A stretch of 64,000 nt of DNA from Bacillota bacterium. GTDB lineage: Bacteria; Bacillota; Clostridia; Peptostreptococcales; Anaerovoracaceae. Position 1 is the first letter of the stretch. Every line of letters starts with the position of its first letter. Shown here one piece after another: positions 35,503 through 44,709 of the stretch. The stretch is from contig JAHZHL010000036.1 in NCBI GenBank assembly GCA_019420305.1, forward strand, positions 1-64,000. Direction: 5' to 3'. The notes beneath the pieces were generated by a model. It made no database searches. It was given only the letters and a program-made list of their open reading frames with translations, and was not told where the DNA came from. The position numbers and the translations under genes were made by a program.

Positions 35503-35958
35503 TTATGTTCTGATTTTAAACGCATTATATCCATAGTAGTCCTCTTCCAGAAATCTCCACAGTTCATCCTTGAGATATTCCGGGTAAAGGACTTCCAAAT
35601 GGCACAATTCCTCTTTGGACATAAACCGGACTTCCCGCAGAACCTGATCGTCCTTTGAAAATTCCGGATCCATTCCCAATTCCAGCTTTCCGCCTTCCAT
35701 TTCCGCCAGAAAGAAATTCACAAATCTCTGGCCTCTCTCTTCTGAAACTTCTTCTACATGCCAGATCAGCTTTCCGATCTTTACATCAAGACCCGTTTCC
35801 TCCCGAACTTCCCTTACGCCGGCCTGGCTGGAGGTTTCCCCGGCTTCAATTCCTCCGCCCGGAACCATCCAGATATCTCTGCCTTCATGATGCTGCCGCA
35901 CCATCAGAACCCGGTTCCGTTCGTCCAATATAATAACTCGTACGCCTCCTACCCACAT
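35503..35958 (-). CDS. Nudix hydrolase
   Basis: 151 residues with a complete Nudix box, GGGIEAGETSSQAGVREV followed by REETGLDV, matching GX5EX7REUXEEXGU. It hydrolyses a nucleoside diphosphate linked to another group; the substrate is not predictable. The ATG overlaps the end of the chromate transporter gene by 10 bases, with AGGAG inside that gene. Confidence 0.88.
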   Translation of the reverse strand: MWVGGVRVIILDERNRVLMVRQHHEGRDIWMVPGGGIEAGETSSQAGVREVREETGLDVKIGKLIWHVEEVSEERGQRFVNFFLAEMEGGKLELGMDPEFSKDDQVLREVRFMSKEELCHLEVLYPEYLKDELWRFLEEDYYGYNAFKIRT

Positions 35959-36518
35959 AAGAACGCTCCTACTACAGCCATCAAAATCGTAATTTTAATG
36001 GGACTGATTTTAAACTTCCCCGCTAACACGAGGGTCACTGCAAAAATAACACACGGTATCACATTGATATATCCTGTCGGGTCCGTCAGCAGCTTCATAG
36101 AAAAAAGCTGTCCGTCTACCAGTACGGTTTCCGCTACAAAGATCGCGGCCGCTCCGATCAGACCGACTGTAACCGGGCGAATCCCCAGAAAAGCTCCTTC
36201 CAGCCCCTTGCTTTCTTTGAACTTTTCCATGAATTTCATTACAATCAGGATCAGAACGAAAGAAGGCAGGCAGACGCCCAGCGTCGCTACTCCCGCTCCC
36301 AGTACGCCTGAGTAATTGAACCCTACATAAGTTGCTGCGTTGACAGCAATGGGTCCCGGTGTCACCTGGGACAGCGCCACCAGATCGGAAAACTCCTCAG
36401 CGGACATAAACCCGAAATCCTGCACGCTCTGAAAAATCAGAGGCAACATGGCGAGGCCACCGCCGAAGCTGAATACTCCAATCCGGAAAAACATACTGAA
36501 CAAGTAAAGGTACATCAT
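35949..36518 (-). CDS. Chromate transporter, second half-size subunit
   Basis: 189-residue membrane protein of the CHR family, with the signature FRIGVFSFGGGLAMLPLI and SQVTPGPIAVNAATYVGF. Half-size CHR proteins normally work as a pair. It overlaps the preceding CHR gene by four bases (ATGA). Confidence 0.88.
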   Translation of the reverse strand: MMYLYLFSMFFRIGVFSFGGGLAMLPLIFQSVQDFGFMSAEEFSDLVALSQVTPGPIAVNAATYVGFNYSGVLGAGVATLGVCLPSFVLILIVMKFMEKFKESKGLEGAFLGIRPVTVGLIGAAAIFVAETVLVDGQLFSMKLLTDPTGYINVIPCVIFAVTLVLAGKFKISPIKITILMAVVGAFLCG

Positions 36519-37090
36519 TTTCGCGCACCTCGTTTCTCACGAATCAACAGCAGTATAATTCCCGCCGCGGCGCCTGCCAGGATCGCCCAGAGAGCCGTTA
36601 CCTCAAAAACAGCAATCGCGAAAAAGGCCAGTATCGCCAACACCCACTGAAAGGGGCCTTTGAGGATCTGTTTCCCCAGTTTGCAGGCAGATACAATCAC
36701 CAGACCGCAGACCGCCGCTTTGATGCCGGTAAAGGCGCCGTTGATATAGGAATTATGCCCTATTGTACCCAACAGAGTCACCACAGCGATAATAATCAGA
36801 AACGACGGCATCACAACTCCGATGGTCGCGGCCAGAGAGCCTGTGAGTCCATGCTGCCGTTTCCCGATATAGGTCGCGCTGTTAATGGCGATTACACCCG
36901 GCATCGCCTGGCTGACCGCCAGGCAGTCGATCATATCTTCTTCTTCCATCCATTTCTTATCTTCAACCGCCACCTTCTGAATCAGCGGCAGCATGGCCAT
37001 TCCGCCGCCAATGGTAAACAGTCCGATTTTAAAAAATTCCCAAAAGAGACTTACATGCTCTTTTGCCGCCTTTTTCCTGCTCCCCTCCAT
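36515..37090 (-). CDS. Chromate transporter, first half-size subunit
   Basis: 191-residue CHR family membrane protein with FFKIGLFTIGGGMAMLPLI and SQAMPGVIAINSATYIG. The paralogous second half follows with a 4-base overlap, as expected for a heterodimer of short-chain CHR proteins. Exports chromate in characterised cases; in anaerobes the natural substrate is less clear. Confidence 0.88.
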   Translation of the reverse strand: MEGSRKKAAKEHVSLFWEFFKIGLFTIGGGMAMLPLIQKVAVEDKKWMEEEDMIDCLAVSQAMPGVIAINSATYIGKRQHGLTGSLAATIGVVMPSFLIIIAVVTLLGTIGHNSYINGAFTGIKAAVCGLVIVSACKLGKQILKGPFQWVLAILAFFAIAVFEVTALWAILAGAAAGIILLLIREKRGARK

Positions 37091-37117
37091 TACTTTCCTC
37101 TTCTATCTGTCTGTTTT

Positions 37118-38845
37118 TTATTTTTCGCTGTTGATCAGACGGATTGCCCGCTCGATTCCTTCATCCACGGACAGTTCCTCTTTTTCCGCGTCTCTTCTCA
37201 GCTTGTATTCGATTTTGCCTTCCGGCGCTCCTCTTCCCACTGTAAGCCGAACCGGAATTCCCAGGAGATCCGCGTCCTTGAATTTCACGCCAGGCCGCTC
37301 TTTCCGATCATCCAGCAGCACTTCAACACCCGCGTCCATCAGTTCTTTATAGATGCGCTCAGCCGTCTGCGCCTGCACTTCGTCCTCCGGCTTCATCACT
37401 GTAATGATCGCGTGATACGGCGCCACGGAAACCGGCCAGATGATACCGTTTTCATCGTGGTGCTGTTCCACTATCGCCGCCAGGGTTCTCGTTACACCGA
37501 TCCCATAGCAGCCCATTACAATCAGCTGATCTTTCTGGTTCTCATCCTTGTAGATCGCTCCCATGGATTCGCTGTATTTGGTTCCCAGTTTGAAGACCTG
37601 TCCGACTTCAATCCCCCGGGCATGTTTGACCGGAGCTCCGCAGACCGGACATGGATCGCCTTCTTTCAAGGTCTTAATATCCGTTACAATATCCGCTTTA
37701 TAATCTCTGCCGTAATTAACGTTTTTCATATGGTAATCGACCTTGCACGCTCCCGCGCACAGATTTTTCAACCCCGGCAGCTCACTGTCAGCCACGATGG
37801 TGCAGTCATGCAAACCTACCGGTCCGGTAAAGCCGCCTACACAGCCGGTAGCGGCTCCCATCTTTTCTTCATCCGCGAATTCGATGGAATGTTCCGGAAT
37901 TCCGAGAGCATTGACAAGCTTTGTCATATTCAACTCCCGATCTCCTCTGATAAATGCCGCCACATATCCGTTTTCTTTTCCTTCTTCGTCATAGGTAACA
38001 AAGAGCAGCGCTTTCACCGTTTTTGTCTGCGGGATTCCAAGAAAGTCCGCTACCTCTTCGATGGTCTTCGTGCCCGGAGTATGTACTTCTTCTGTCGGAA
38101 GTTCTGATTCCTCCGTCGCCGGAGCGTCCACGCAAGCCGCCCGTTCCACCGTCGCCGCCATATCACACGCTTCGCAATAGGCAATCTCGCTTTCCCCGAC
38201 TTCCGAAAGGGCGGTGAACTCATGGGAGTTGCTGCCTCCGATGGCTCCCGTATCCGCTTCCACCGGGCGGAAGGTCAGTCCGCAGCGTGTAAAAATTCTC
38301 TCGTATGTATCATACATTTCCTGATAACTTTTATCCAGCCCTTCCTGATCCCGATCAAAGGAGTATGCATCCTTCATAATGAACTCCCTGCTCCGCATCA
38401 GTCCGAAACGCGGACGCGCCTCGTCTCTGTACTTGGTCTGGATCTGATACAAGTTTACAGGAAGCTGCCGATAGGAAGAAACATCACTGCGGATAATATC
38501 CGTAAAAATTTCTTCATGGGTCGGTCCCAGACAAAAGTCCCTTCCATTCCGATCTTTCAGTCTCCACAGTTCCGGTCCATAGGCAAACCAACGTCCGGAC
38601 TCCTGCCACAGTTCCGCGGGCTGTACCGCGGACATGTGAATTTCCTGTCCTCCCGCCCGATCCATTTCTTCTCTTATGATCTCTTCGATCTTTCTGACAG
38701 AACGCCACCCGAGAGGCATAAAACCATATACCCCGGATACCAGTTTTCTTATCATTCCTGTGCGAAGCAGAAGAATATGGCTTGGAATCTCCGCTTCGTT
38801 CGGCACCTCTCTCAAGGTTCTTAAATGCATTTTGGATAGTCTCAT
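37118..38845 (-). CDS. proS: Prolyl-tRNA synthetase (bacterial type)
   Basis: 575-residue class II aminoacyl-tRNA synthetase. Motif 2 region FRDEARPRFGLMRSREFIMKD (in parts), the editing insert between motifs 2 and 3 (about 220-390, including ALLFVTYDEEGKENGYVAAF), motif 3 GCYGIGVTRTLAAI and the anticodon-binding C-terminus are all seen. No T-box leader is visible: only 25 nt separate it from ispDF. Confidence 0.96.
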   Translation of the reverse strand: MRLSKMHLRTLREVPNEAEIPSHILLLRTGMIRKLVSGVYGFMPLGWRSVRKIEEIIREEMDRAGGQEIHMSAVQPAELWQESGRWFAYGPELWRLKDRNGRDFCLGPTHEEIFTDIIRSDVSSYRQLPVNLYQIQTKYRDEARPRFGLMRSREFIMKDAYSFDRDQEGLDKSYQEMYDTYERIFTRCGLTFRPVEADTGAIGGSNSHEFTALSEVGESEIAYCEACDMAATVERAACVDAPATEESELPTEEVHTPGTKTIEEVADFLGIPQTKTVKALLFVTYDEEGKENGYVAAFIRGDRELNMTKLVNALGIPEHSIEFADEEKMGAATGCVGGFTGPVGLHDCTIVADSELPGLKNLCAGACKVDYHMKNVNYGRDYKADIVTDIKTLKEGDPCPVCGAPVKHARGIEVGQVFKLGTKYSESMGAIYKDENQKDQLIVMGCYGIGVTRTLAAIVEQHHDENGIIWPVSVAPYHAIITVMKPEDEVQAQTAERIYKELMDAGVEVLLDDRKERPGVKFKDADLLGIPVRLTVGRGAPEGKIEYKLRRDAEKEELSVDEGIERAIRLINSEK

Positions 38846-38870
38846 CTTCTCACTTTTGTCTCCTTTTTCT

Positions 38871-40016
38871 TTATCGATAGAGCAGGCATACCGCCTGCGC
38901 CGCTATTCCCTCTTCTCTCCCGACAAACCCCAGCCGTTCGGTGGTCGTGCCCTTGATATTGATCCGGCACGCCTCCAGCTCCAGCGCTTTCGACAGATTA
39001 TCCGTCATATCGCCTATAAGCGATTTTATTTTCGGCCGCTGAGCCATCAGCGTAATATCCACATTTTCAACCCGCCAGCCATCTTCCTCCAGCAGTCCTT
39101 TTACTCTGCGCAGCAGTTCCATGCTGGAAATTCCGCGATACTGCGGATCCGTGTCCGGGAAGTGCCTCCCGATATCGCCCAATGCCGCCGCGCCCAGAAG
39201 GGCATCCATCAGCGCATGAACCAGAACATCCGCGTCGGAATGTCCAAGGAGACCCTTTTCAAAGGGGATTTCCACTCCCCCCAGAACAAGCGGCAGTCCC
39301 TCTTTCAGCTGATGTACATCAAATCCGGTTCCCACTCTGCTTTCCATTGGCATGTCCTCTTTCGTCGTGATTTTAATATTATCATATTCTCCGCGCACCA
39401 AGGCCACATGCTGCCCGATCCGCTCAACCAGACCGGCATCATCTGTCCCGTAATATCCATCGCCAAATGCCTGTTCGTATGCCTTCCGCAGAATCGGCTT
39501 CCGGAATCCCTGGGGAGTCTGCACCGCGTACAGCTCACTGCGCCGCAGATTTCTGCTTTTTCCGTTTTGTTCCTGCCTGATACTGTCCTTTACCGGCACG
39601 CACGCAACTGCCGCGCCTGATTCTGCCGCCGCTTCTATCACCGCGTCGATCGTTTCCTGCCGGACAAAGGGCCTGGCTCCATCATGCACCAGAATCAGTT
39701 CTGCCTCAGGGCAGAGACTTTCCGCTTCCAGAATAGCTCGGTACACCGAATCCTGCCGTTCAGCGCCGCCTTCCATAACGGCGCGCACTTTTTTCAGTCC
39801 ATACGCGTCTGCCATTTTACGGCAGGCCGCCAAGTACTCTTTGTTTGTGACCACCAGAATCTGATCAATGTTCTTATTGTCACAAAAAGCCCGGATGCTT
39901 TTCAGCAGGATGGGCTCTCCTCCGATTTTCAGATATTGTTTTGGTACGCTGCTGCCCATCCTTTTTCCGGTTCCGGCAGCAGCAATAATTACGACTGTTT
40001 TTCTCTTAAGTTCCAT
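38871..40016 (-). CDS. ispDF: Fused IspD-IspF (MEP isoprenoid pathway)
   Basis: 381-residue bifunctional enzyme: the N-terminal about 225 residues are 2-C-methyl-D-erythritol 4-phosphate cytidylyltransferase (AAAGTGKRMGSSVPKQYL, HDGARPFV), and the C-terminal about 155 are 2-C-methyl-D-erythritol 2,4-cyclodiphosphate synthase (GTGFDVHQL, LGHSDADVLVHALMDALLG, TTTERLGFVGR). Fusion of these non-consecutive steps is known from several bacterial groups. It starts 5 nt after the YacL-like stop codon. Confidence 0.95.
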   Translation of the reverse strand: MELKRKTVVIIAAAGTGKRMGSSVPKQYLKIGGEPILLKSIRAFCDNKNIDQILVVTNKEYLAACRKMADAYGLKKVRAVMEGGAERQDSVYRAILEAESLCPEAELILVHDGARPFVRQETIDAVIEAAAESGAAVACVPVKDSIRQEQNGKSRNLRRSELYAVQTPQGFRKPILRKAYEQAFGDGYYGTDDAGLVERIGQHVALVRGEYDNIKITTKEDMPMESRVGTGFDVHQLKEGLPLVLGGVEIPFEKGLLGHSDADVLVHALMDALLGAAALGDIGRHFPDTDPQYRGISSMELLRRVKGLLEEDGWRVENVDITLMAQRPKIKSLIGDMTDNLSKALELEACRINIKGTTTERLGFVGREEGIAAQAVCLLYR

Positions 40017-40021
40017 ATTTT

Positions 40022-41125
40022 CTATTTTGTATAAGGCTTTGCGAAAATCATCCGACCCGCGGCGGTCTGCAGCACGCTGGTAACCAAAACCTTGATGTTT
40101 TTTCCGATATATCGCCTTCCGTCTTCCACTACAATCATGGTTCCATCATCCAGATAGGCGACTGCCTGATTATGTTCCTTCCCCTCTTTAACCAGGAACA
40201 GAGTCATTTCTTCTCCCGGAAGCACAACCGGCTTCAGCGTATTGGCAAGTTCATTGATGTTCAGAACTTCCACACCTTTGATACCTGCCACCTTATTCAG
40301 ATTAAAATCGTTCGTCACGACTTTTCCGTTCATGATCTGTGCCAGTTTTAGGAGTTTTACATCCACTTCCGGGATTTCATCCAGCGCTTTTTCCGCCTCG
40401 GTATTGTAAATTTCAATTCCATATTCACTTTGAATCTTGTTCAGGATATCCAGTCCCCGTCTTCCCCGGTTTCGTTTCAGAGAGTCCGAAGAATCCGCGA
40501 TATGCCGCAGCTCCACCAGGACGAATTCCGGAATTACAATCGAACCTTCGATAAAACCGGTCTTCATAATGTCGGCAATTCTCCCGTCGATAATGACACT
40601 GGTATCAAAAATTTTCGGAGAAGCATCCTGCTTGCCCTTATTTTTACCGCCGGAAGCTGAACCTCTTTTTGAGTTTAGCCACGCCGATCGGATGTCCGGA
40701 CCCTTTTTCGTGGCAATTACGACCCCCAGGAATCCCAATACCAAATAGGTCACAACATTGAGAATAAACGCGAGGATGTTTGGAATCCCCATATAAATCC
40801 TGCTGATCAGGTACGCCACAATCAGACCCGCAATCAAGCCGACAGTTCCCATAACAATATCGTTGGTCGACAGCTTCTGCAGATCCGTCTCAATGTTGTC
40901 CGCGACTTTGCTTCCCTGTTTTCCAAGTGTAGGCGTCAGCCTGAAAAAGATTAATCCAAAAATAATGACACAAAGAGCCGCTATAAAAATTTCCTGCGTG
41001 CTTGACAGATTCAGCCGCTGCTCGTAGCCGGAAACAGACAGCAAAAATCTCGCCAATAAAAATACACCATAGCCGACTATGGCGCCTACAATGGTCAGAA
41101 CAACCCTCATTAGCTTTCTCAGCAT
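40022..41125 (-). CDS. PIN/TRAM domain membrane protein (YacL type)
   Basis: 367 residues: four predicted N-terminal membrane helices (about 1-145), a PIN nuclease-like domain (IFDTSVIIDGRIADI, VLVELRHIADSSD, VVTNDFNLNKVA) and a C-terminal TRAM domain (GQAVAYLDDGTMIVVEDG region). YacL-like proteins are conserved beside carD and ispD in Firmicutes; the RNA target is unknown. Confidence 0.9.
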   Translation of the reverse strand: MLRKLMRVVLTIVGAIVGYGVFLLARFLLSVSGYEQRLNLSSTQEIFIAALCVIIFGLIFFRLTPTLGKQGSKVADNIETDLQKLSTNDIVMGTVGLIAGLIVAYLISRIYMGIPNILAFILNVVTYLVLGFLGVVIATKKGPDIRSAWLNSKRGSASGGKNKGKQDASPKIFDTSVIIDGRIADIMKTGFIEGSIVIPEFVLVELRHIADSSDSLKRNRGRRGLDILNKIQSEYGIEIYNTEAEKALDEIPEVDVKLLKLAQIMNGKVVTNDFNLNKVAGIKGVEVLNINELANTLKPVVLPGEEMTLFLVKEGKEHNQAVAYLDDGTMIVVEDGRRYIGKNIKVLVTSVLQTAAGRMIFAKPYTK

Positions 41126-41193
41126 TTCTTCTCACCTCCCTTCCCCTGAAATCGTGGTATACGGCCTGCCAGCCTTATTAACGGAGCTAAAAA

Positions 41194-41667
41194 TTAAACA
41201 GCTTCGTCAATAAGAATGTCGGCACTGGCTGCGTCCATATCCCCTGCCAGGACAATCTCACTCAGCAGTATCTGCCTTGCGTTCGTCAGCATTTTTTTCT
41301 CGCCGGCAGACAGTTTTTTATGTCTTTCGGTGCGAGTCAGATTCCGGACGACCTCGGCCACTTCCACCAAATCTCCGGTCTTAAGTTTTTCCATGTTTTC
41401 CCGGTACCTTCGATTCCAGTTGTCCGGCATCTTGGAAGACGCCGCGTGCAGCACGGCCAGAATATGTTCAATTTCCTCCGCAGGGATAATATTCCGCACA
41501 CCGATGGCATCACTGGTATCTACCGGAATCATAATCTTCATATCGCCGCAAGGCACTTTTAGGACATAGTACTTTCTCAGCTCGCCGAGAATCTCTTTTT
41601 CTTCGATCTTCTCTACGATGCCTGCGCCATGCATTGGATACACGATTTTATCTCCTATGGCATACAT
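41194..41667 (-). CDS. CarD family transcriptional regulator
   Basis: 157 residues with the RNA-polymerase-interacting Tudor-like domain at the N-terminus (YAIGDKIVYPMHGAGIVEKIEEKEI, in parts) and a helical C-terminal DNA-contact domain (NWNRRYRENMEKLKTGDLVEVAEVV). CarD-like proteins stabilise open complexes at rRNA and housekeeping promoters. Start at 41667 follows GGAGG. Two sigma-A-type promoters lie upstream. Confidence 0.92.
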   Translation of the reverse strand: MYAIGDKIVYPMHGAGIVEKIEEKEILGELRKYYVLKVPCGDMKIMIPVDTSDAIGVRNIIPAEEIEHILAVLHAASSKMPDNWNRRYRENMEKLKTGDLVEVAEVVRNLTRTERHKKLSAGEKKMLTNARQILLSEIVLAGDMDAASADILIDEAV

Positions 41668-41697
41668 ACTATTTACCTCCAGTCTATACCTAATATA

Positions 41698-41727
41698 AGT
41701 ATAATTCACTCCTTATAACCGTGTCAA
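41698..41727 (-). promoter_or_regulatory. Promoter P2 of carD
   Basis: Minus strand TTGACA (41722-41727), 18-bp spacer, TATACT (41698-41703). Confidence 0.65.
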
Positions 41728-41742
41728 GTAAATAAATTGTTA

Positions 41743-41771
41743 ATTTTATCATACTGATTTTTGACTGTCAA
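41743..41771 (-). promoter_or_regulatory. Promoter P1 of carD
   Basis: Minus strand TTGACA (41766-41771), 17-bp spacer, TAAAAT (41743-41748), in tandem with P2. Confidence 0.65.
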
Positions 41772-41897
41772 CTAAAAAATTAATCAAAAATTCAGGAGTT
41801 CTTAAGATAATTGTGATATAATAACAGAAAATTATCATATATCAAACACAGAATCTTTGTATTCTAATAAAAACGTGACAATTTGGAGGGGGATTTT

Positions 41898-42569
41898 ATG
41901 CCAAAAATATTAGTGGTTGATGATGAACAGAAGATACGCGAAGTAATCCGTGAATATTCAGAGTTCAATGGTTTCGAGGTAACCGAGGCAGCAGACGGGA
42001 TGACAGCCGTAGGGCTCTGCAAGCTCAACGACTACGATCTCATTATCATGGATATCATGATGCCGAAACTGGACGGATTCAGCGCGTGCAAAGAGATCAA
42101 AAAAATTAAGGACATTCCTATCATCATGCTTTCCGCGCGCAGCGAAGAGTATGATAAACTTTTTGGATTTGAACTGGGAATTGATGATTATGTTGTAAAA
42201 CCTTTCAGCCCGAAAGAACTGATGGCTCGTGTCAACGCGGTACTTGCCAGAAGACAGGGCGGCGCGCAGAATCAGCCGCAGGTGCTGGAATTCGGTGGTC
42301 TGAGCATTAATATCGCCGCAAGGAGCGTCACCGTAGATGGAGAAAAAGTGGAGCTCACCCCGAAAGAGTATGACCTGCTCTTTTATTTGGTGGAGAATCG
42401 CAATATCGCCTTATCGCGGGACAAGCTGCTCTCTGATATCTGGGGATACGACTTTTTCGGAGATGATCGGACGATTGACACACACATCAAAAATCTCAGA
42501 AACAGCCTTGGGAAATATCGGGATTATATCGTAACACTGAGAGGAATAGGGTATAAATTTGAAGCTTAA
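41898..42569 (+). CDS. OmpR/PhoB family response regulator
   Basis: 223 residues: receiver domain (ILVVDDEQKIREVI with the acidic pocket, phospho-acceptor Asp in LIIMDIMMPKLDG, switch Lys in YVVKPFSPKEL) and a C-terminal winged helix (LTPKEYDLLFYLVENR, DDRTIDTHIKNLRNSLG). The ATG at 41898 follows GGAGGGG; an in-frame TTG five codons earlier overlaps that site. Overlaps the sensor kinase gene by 11 bases. TATAAT at 41817-41822 is a likely -10. Confidence 0.93.
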   Translation: MPKILVVDDEQKIREVIREYSEFNGFEVTEAADGMTAVGLCKLNDYDLIIMDIMMPKLDGFSACKEIKKIKDIPIIMLSARSEEYDKLFGFELGIDDYVVKPFSPKELMARVNAVLARRQGGAQNQPQVLEFGGLSINIAARSVTVDGEKVELTPKEYDLLFYLVENRNIALSRDKLLSDIWGYDFFGDDRTIDTHIKNLRNSLGKYRDYIVTLRGIGYKFEA

Positions 42570-43977
42570 TTTCAATACACACAGTATCAAATTTAAAGTA
42601 TGCCTGTACTTTATCATATTTGCGGTTCTCCTGCTGGTGATTCTATGGAGTCTTCAGGTGTTCTTTCTAAACACATTTTATCAGACGATGAAAAAGTCAA
42701 AAACTGAGAAGGTCGCAAAGAGCATCGAGCTCGCTTATGAAAGGAACGATCTGTCCGAATTTTCCGATCAGGTCGCTCAGATCGCGGAGTCCAGTGACAT
42801 GTATATCTATATCTCTTATGTGGAGGGGCTTCCTTTCATGCTGTATGGTCTGGACAATTCGATGCATGATTATACAGAAGAGATTGTCCGCGTAAAGCAG
42901 GAGATGGAAGAAAAAAATCTGAAATCAGTTTCTCTTGTAATTGATGATCAAAATCGACCTCGCAGAATTTTGGCATGTGGCAATATTTTACGCTCAGAGG
43001 ATAAACCGGAGCTGATTTCCTATATTTTTTCCCCGCTCTGGCCAGTTAATTCAACATTGGAGATACTTACAACCCAGCTTGTTTACGTAACCTTTATTTC
43101 ACTGGCTCTGGCGCTGTTTCTCGCCATCTACCTCTCCACGAGAATTACCACTCCGATCCGTAACATTACCAAGTCAGCGGGAAAACTGGCGCAGGGAGAA
43201 TACGGAATTGTATTCAAAGGAGGACATTATTCGGAGCTGAACAATCTGGCGGACACACTGACCAAAGCGTCCCTTGAGCTGGAAAAATCGACAATGCTGC
43301 AAAAAGATCTGATTGCCAATGTGTCTCACGATCTCCGCACGCCTTTGACCATGGTAAAATCCTACGCGGAAATGATCCGTGATCTGTCCGGCGATAATCC
43401 GGAAAAAAGAAACGCGCATCTGCAGGTAATTATTGATGAGGCGGATCGTCTGAACCTGCTGGTAAGCGATATGCTGACTCTTTCCCGGATGCAGTCCGGC
43501 GCCATTGTCATTGAGAAAAAAATATTCGATATCAAGGATGCCGCAGAGGGAATCGTACTTTCTTTCAAGCTTCTGAAGGAAAAAGACGGCTATCAGATCA
43601 ATCTGGACTGTCCTTCCTCCATCATGGTGGAAGCCGATCCTGAGAGAATGAAGCAGGTATTTTCCAATCTGATTAACAACGCCCTGAAATTCTGCGGCGA
43701 GGACAAGGTTGTAAATGTTATAATAAAGAAAAAGGGTCGCCATGTCCTTTTCCAGGTTCAGGATCACGGGGTGGGAATCCCTGAGGACGAGCTTCCTCAC
43801 ATCTGGGAGCGATATTACAAAGCCAGTTCCAATATGGTCCGTTCCACGACCGGTTCCGGACTGGGACTGTCAATCGTTAAGGAAATCCTGTCTCTGCACA
43901 ACGCCAACTACGGAGTGGACAGCACTTTGGGAGAAGGAACCACGTTCTGGTTTGAACTCGAAATCGCTGTCAAATAA
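42559..43977 (+). CDS. Sensor histidine kinase
   Basis: 472 residues: helix 1 near residues 15-35, an extracytoplasmic sensor domain of about 130 residues, helix 2 near 175-195, HAMP (TRITTPIRNITKSAGKLAQG), HisKA with the phospho-His in NVSHDLRTPLTM, and HATPase (N box NLINNALKF, G1 DHGVGIPEDELPHIW, G2 GSGLGLSIVKEI). Starts with TTG at 42559 inside the regulator gene, a typical coupled pair. Target genes unknown. Confidence 0.92.
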   Translation: MKLNFNTHSIKFKVCLYFIIFAVLLLVILWSLQVFFLNTFYQTMKKSKTEKVAKSIELAYERNDLSEFSDQVAQIAESSDMYIYISYVEGLPFMLYGLDNSMHDYTEEIVRVKQEMEEKNLKSVSLVIDDQNRPRRILACGNILRSEDKPELISYIFSPLWPVNSTLEILTTQLVYVTFISLALALFLAIYLSTRITTPIRNITKSAGKLAQGEYGIVFKGGHYSELNNLADTLTKASLELEKSTMLQKDLIANVSHDLRTPLTMVKSYAEMIRDLSGDNPEKRNAHLQVIIDEADRLNLLVSDMLTLSRMQSGAIVIEKKIFDIKDAAEGIVLSFKLLKEKDGYQINLDCPSSIMVEADPERMKQVFSNLINNALKFCGEDKVVNVIIKKKGRHVLFQVQDHGVGIPEDELPHIWERYYKASSNMVRSTTGSGLGLSIVKEILSLHNANYGVDSTLGEGTTFWFELEIAVK

Positions 43978-43988
43978 AAGTTGTAAAA

Positions 43989-44034
43989 AAGAAGGCTCTG
44001 CCGCATGTTTCTTCATGCCGCGGAAGCCTTCTTT
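43989..44034. terminator. Terminator between the two-component system and mobB
   Basis: Long hairpin: outer GAAGGCT pairs with AGCCTTC, inner GCCGCATG with CATGCCGC, followed by TTTCTTGTTT on the plus strand. Serves the convergent mobB end less well. Confidence 0.8.
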
Positions 44035-44041
44035 CTTGTTT

Positions 44042-44686
44042 CTACCCTTTTACACGAATCCGGATTTCTTTTCCCTCTTCATATCCGTCCAGTGCCTTCA
44101 CCGCTCCCACTACAACATTTTTCAGGGTGTTTTTAACAAAGGGAACCATAGGAATTTCAACTCCATCGATCGTAAGCACCACATCCGCTTCTTCTTTTTC
44201 TTTTTGTGTAACCTTTTCTACTAAATCCGCCAATGTTTCTACCTCCTCAAGACAATTTACAACCGGAAGTCCTTGATATTCCTTTCGTTCTTCCGCAATG
44301 AGCCCGGAGACCGCAAAGACACGCTCTGACATTTTCTTCTCCAGATCCTCCTCTGTTTTTCCCGTAAGAATAACCGGGCAGTCTGCCCCGCTGTCTCCTT
44401 CGAAAATTACAAAATCTTCTTTATAATACTTTAATACCGCATCGATCTCCATCCTCCTGGAAAGCAGGAGATCGGTTTCATGCTCTCCCAGCGCCGTCAC
44501 CCGGACAGCTCCCGCCTGCGCGTGTTTATAGGTATCTGTGCCCGGATGATCCATAGCGAATCCTTCATAATGGATATCCTTTACGGTGCCTACACTGTAA
44601 CCGCGCTTTCTGAGTTCCGCAACAAGCCGGGTCACTGTGGTGGTCTTTCCGGTCTTGGAAAATCCCTTCACCATAACTGCTCTCAC
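44042..44686 (-). CDS. mobB: Molybdopterin-guanine dinucleotide biosynthesis protein MobB-like
   Basis: 214-residue P-loop protein with Walker A GFSKTGKTTTV and the MobB-type segments VGTVKDIHYEGFAMDHPGTD (20 residues) and EGDSGADCPVIL. MobB proteins bind GTP and assist nucleotide attachment to the metal-pterin. Here it ends the tungsten transport operon, so it most likely serves the tungsten cofactor of the WOR enzymes. A GTG start at 44686 follows GAGGTG. Confidence 0.85.
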   Translation of the reverse strand: MRAVMVKGFSKTGKTTTVTRLVAELRKRGYSVGTVKDIHYEGFAMDHPGTDTYKHAQAGAVRVTALGEHETDLLLSRRMEIDAVLKYYKEDFVIFEGDSGADCPVILTGKTEEDLEKKMSERVFAVSGLIAEERKEYQGLPVVNCLEEVETLADLVEKVTQKEKEEADVVLTIDGVEIPMVPFVKNTLKNVVVGAVKALDGYEEGKEIRIRVKG

Positions 44687-44709
44687 TTCTCTATCACCTC
44701 TTTTCCTTT

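Noticed and set aside
36755..38107. 450-codon plus-strand frame opposite proS and the chromate transporter
   Set aside because: Antisense shadow of proS, rich in His/Arg/Phe as expected from reverse reading.
37090..38900. T-box leader for proS (and likewise for serS near 61475)
   Set aside because: The gaps before both synthetase genes are far too short to hold a T-box.
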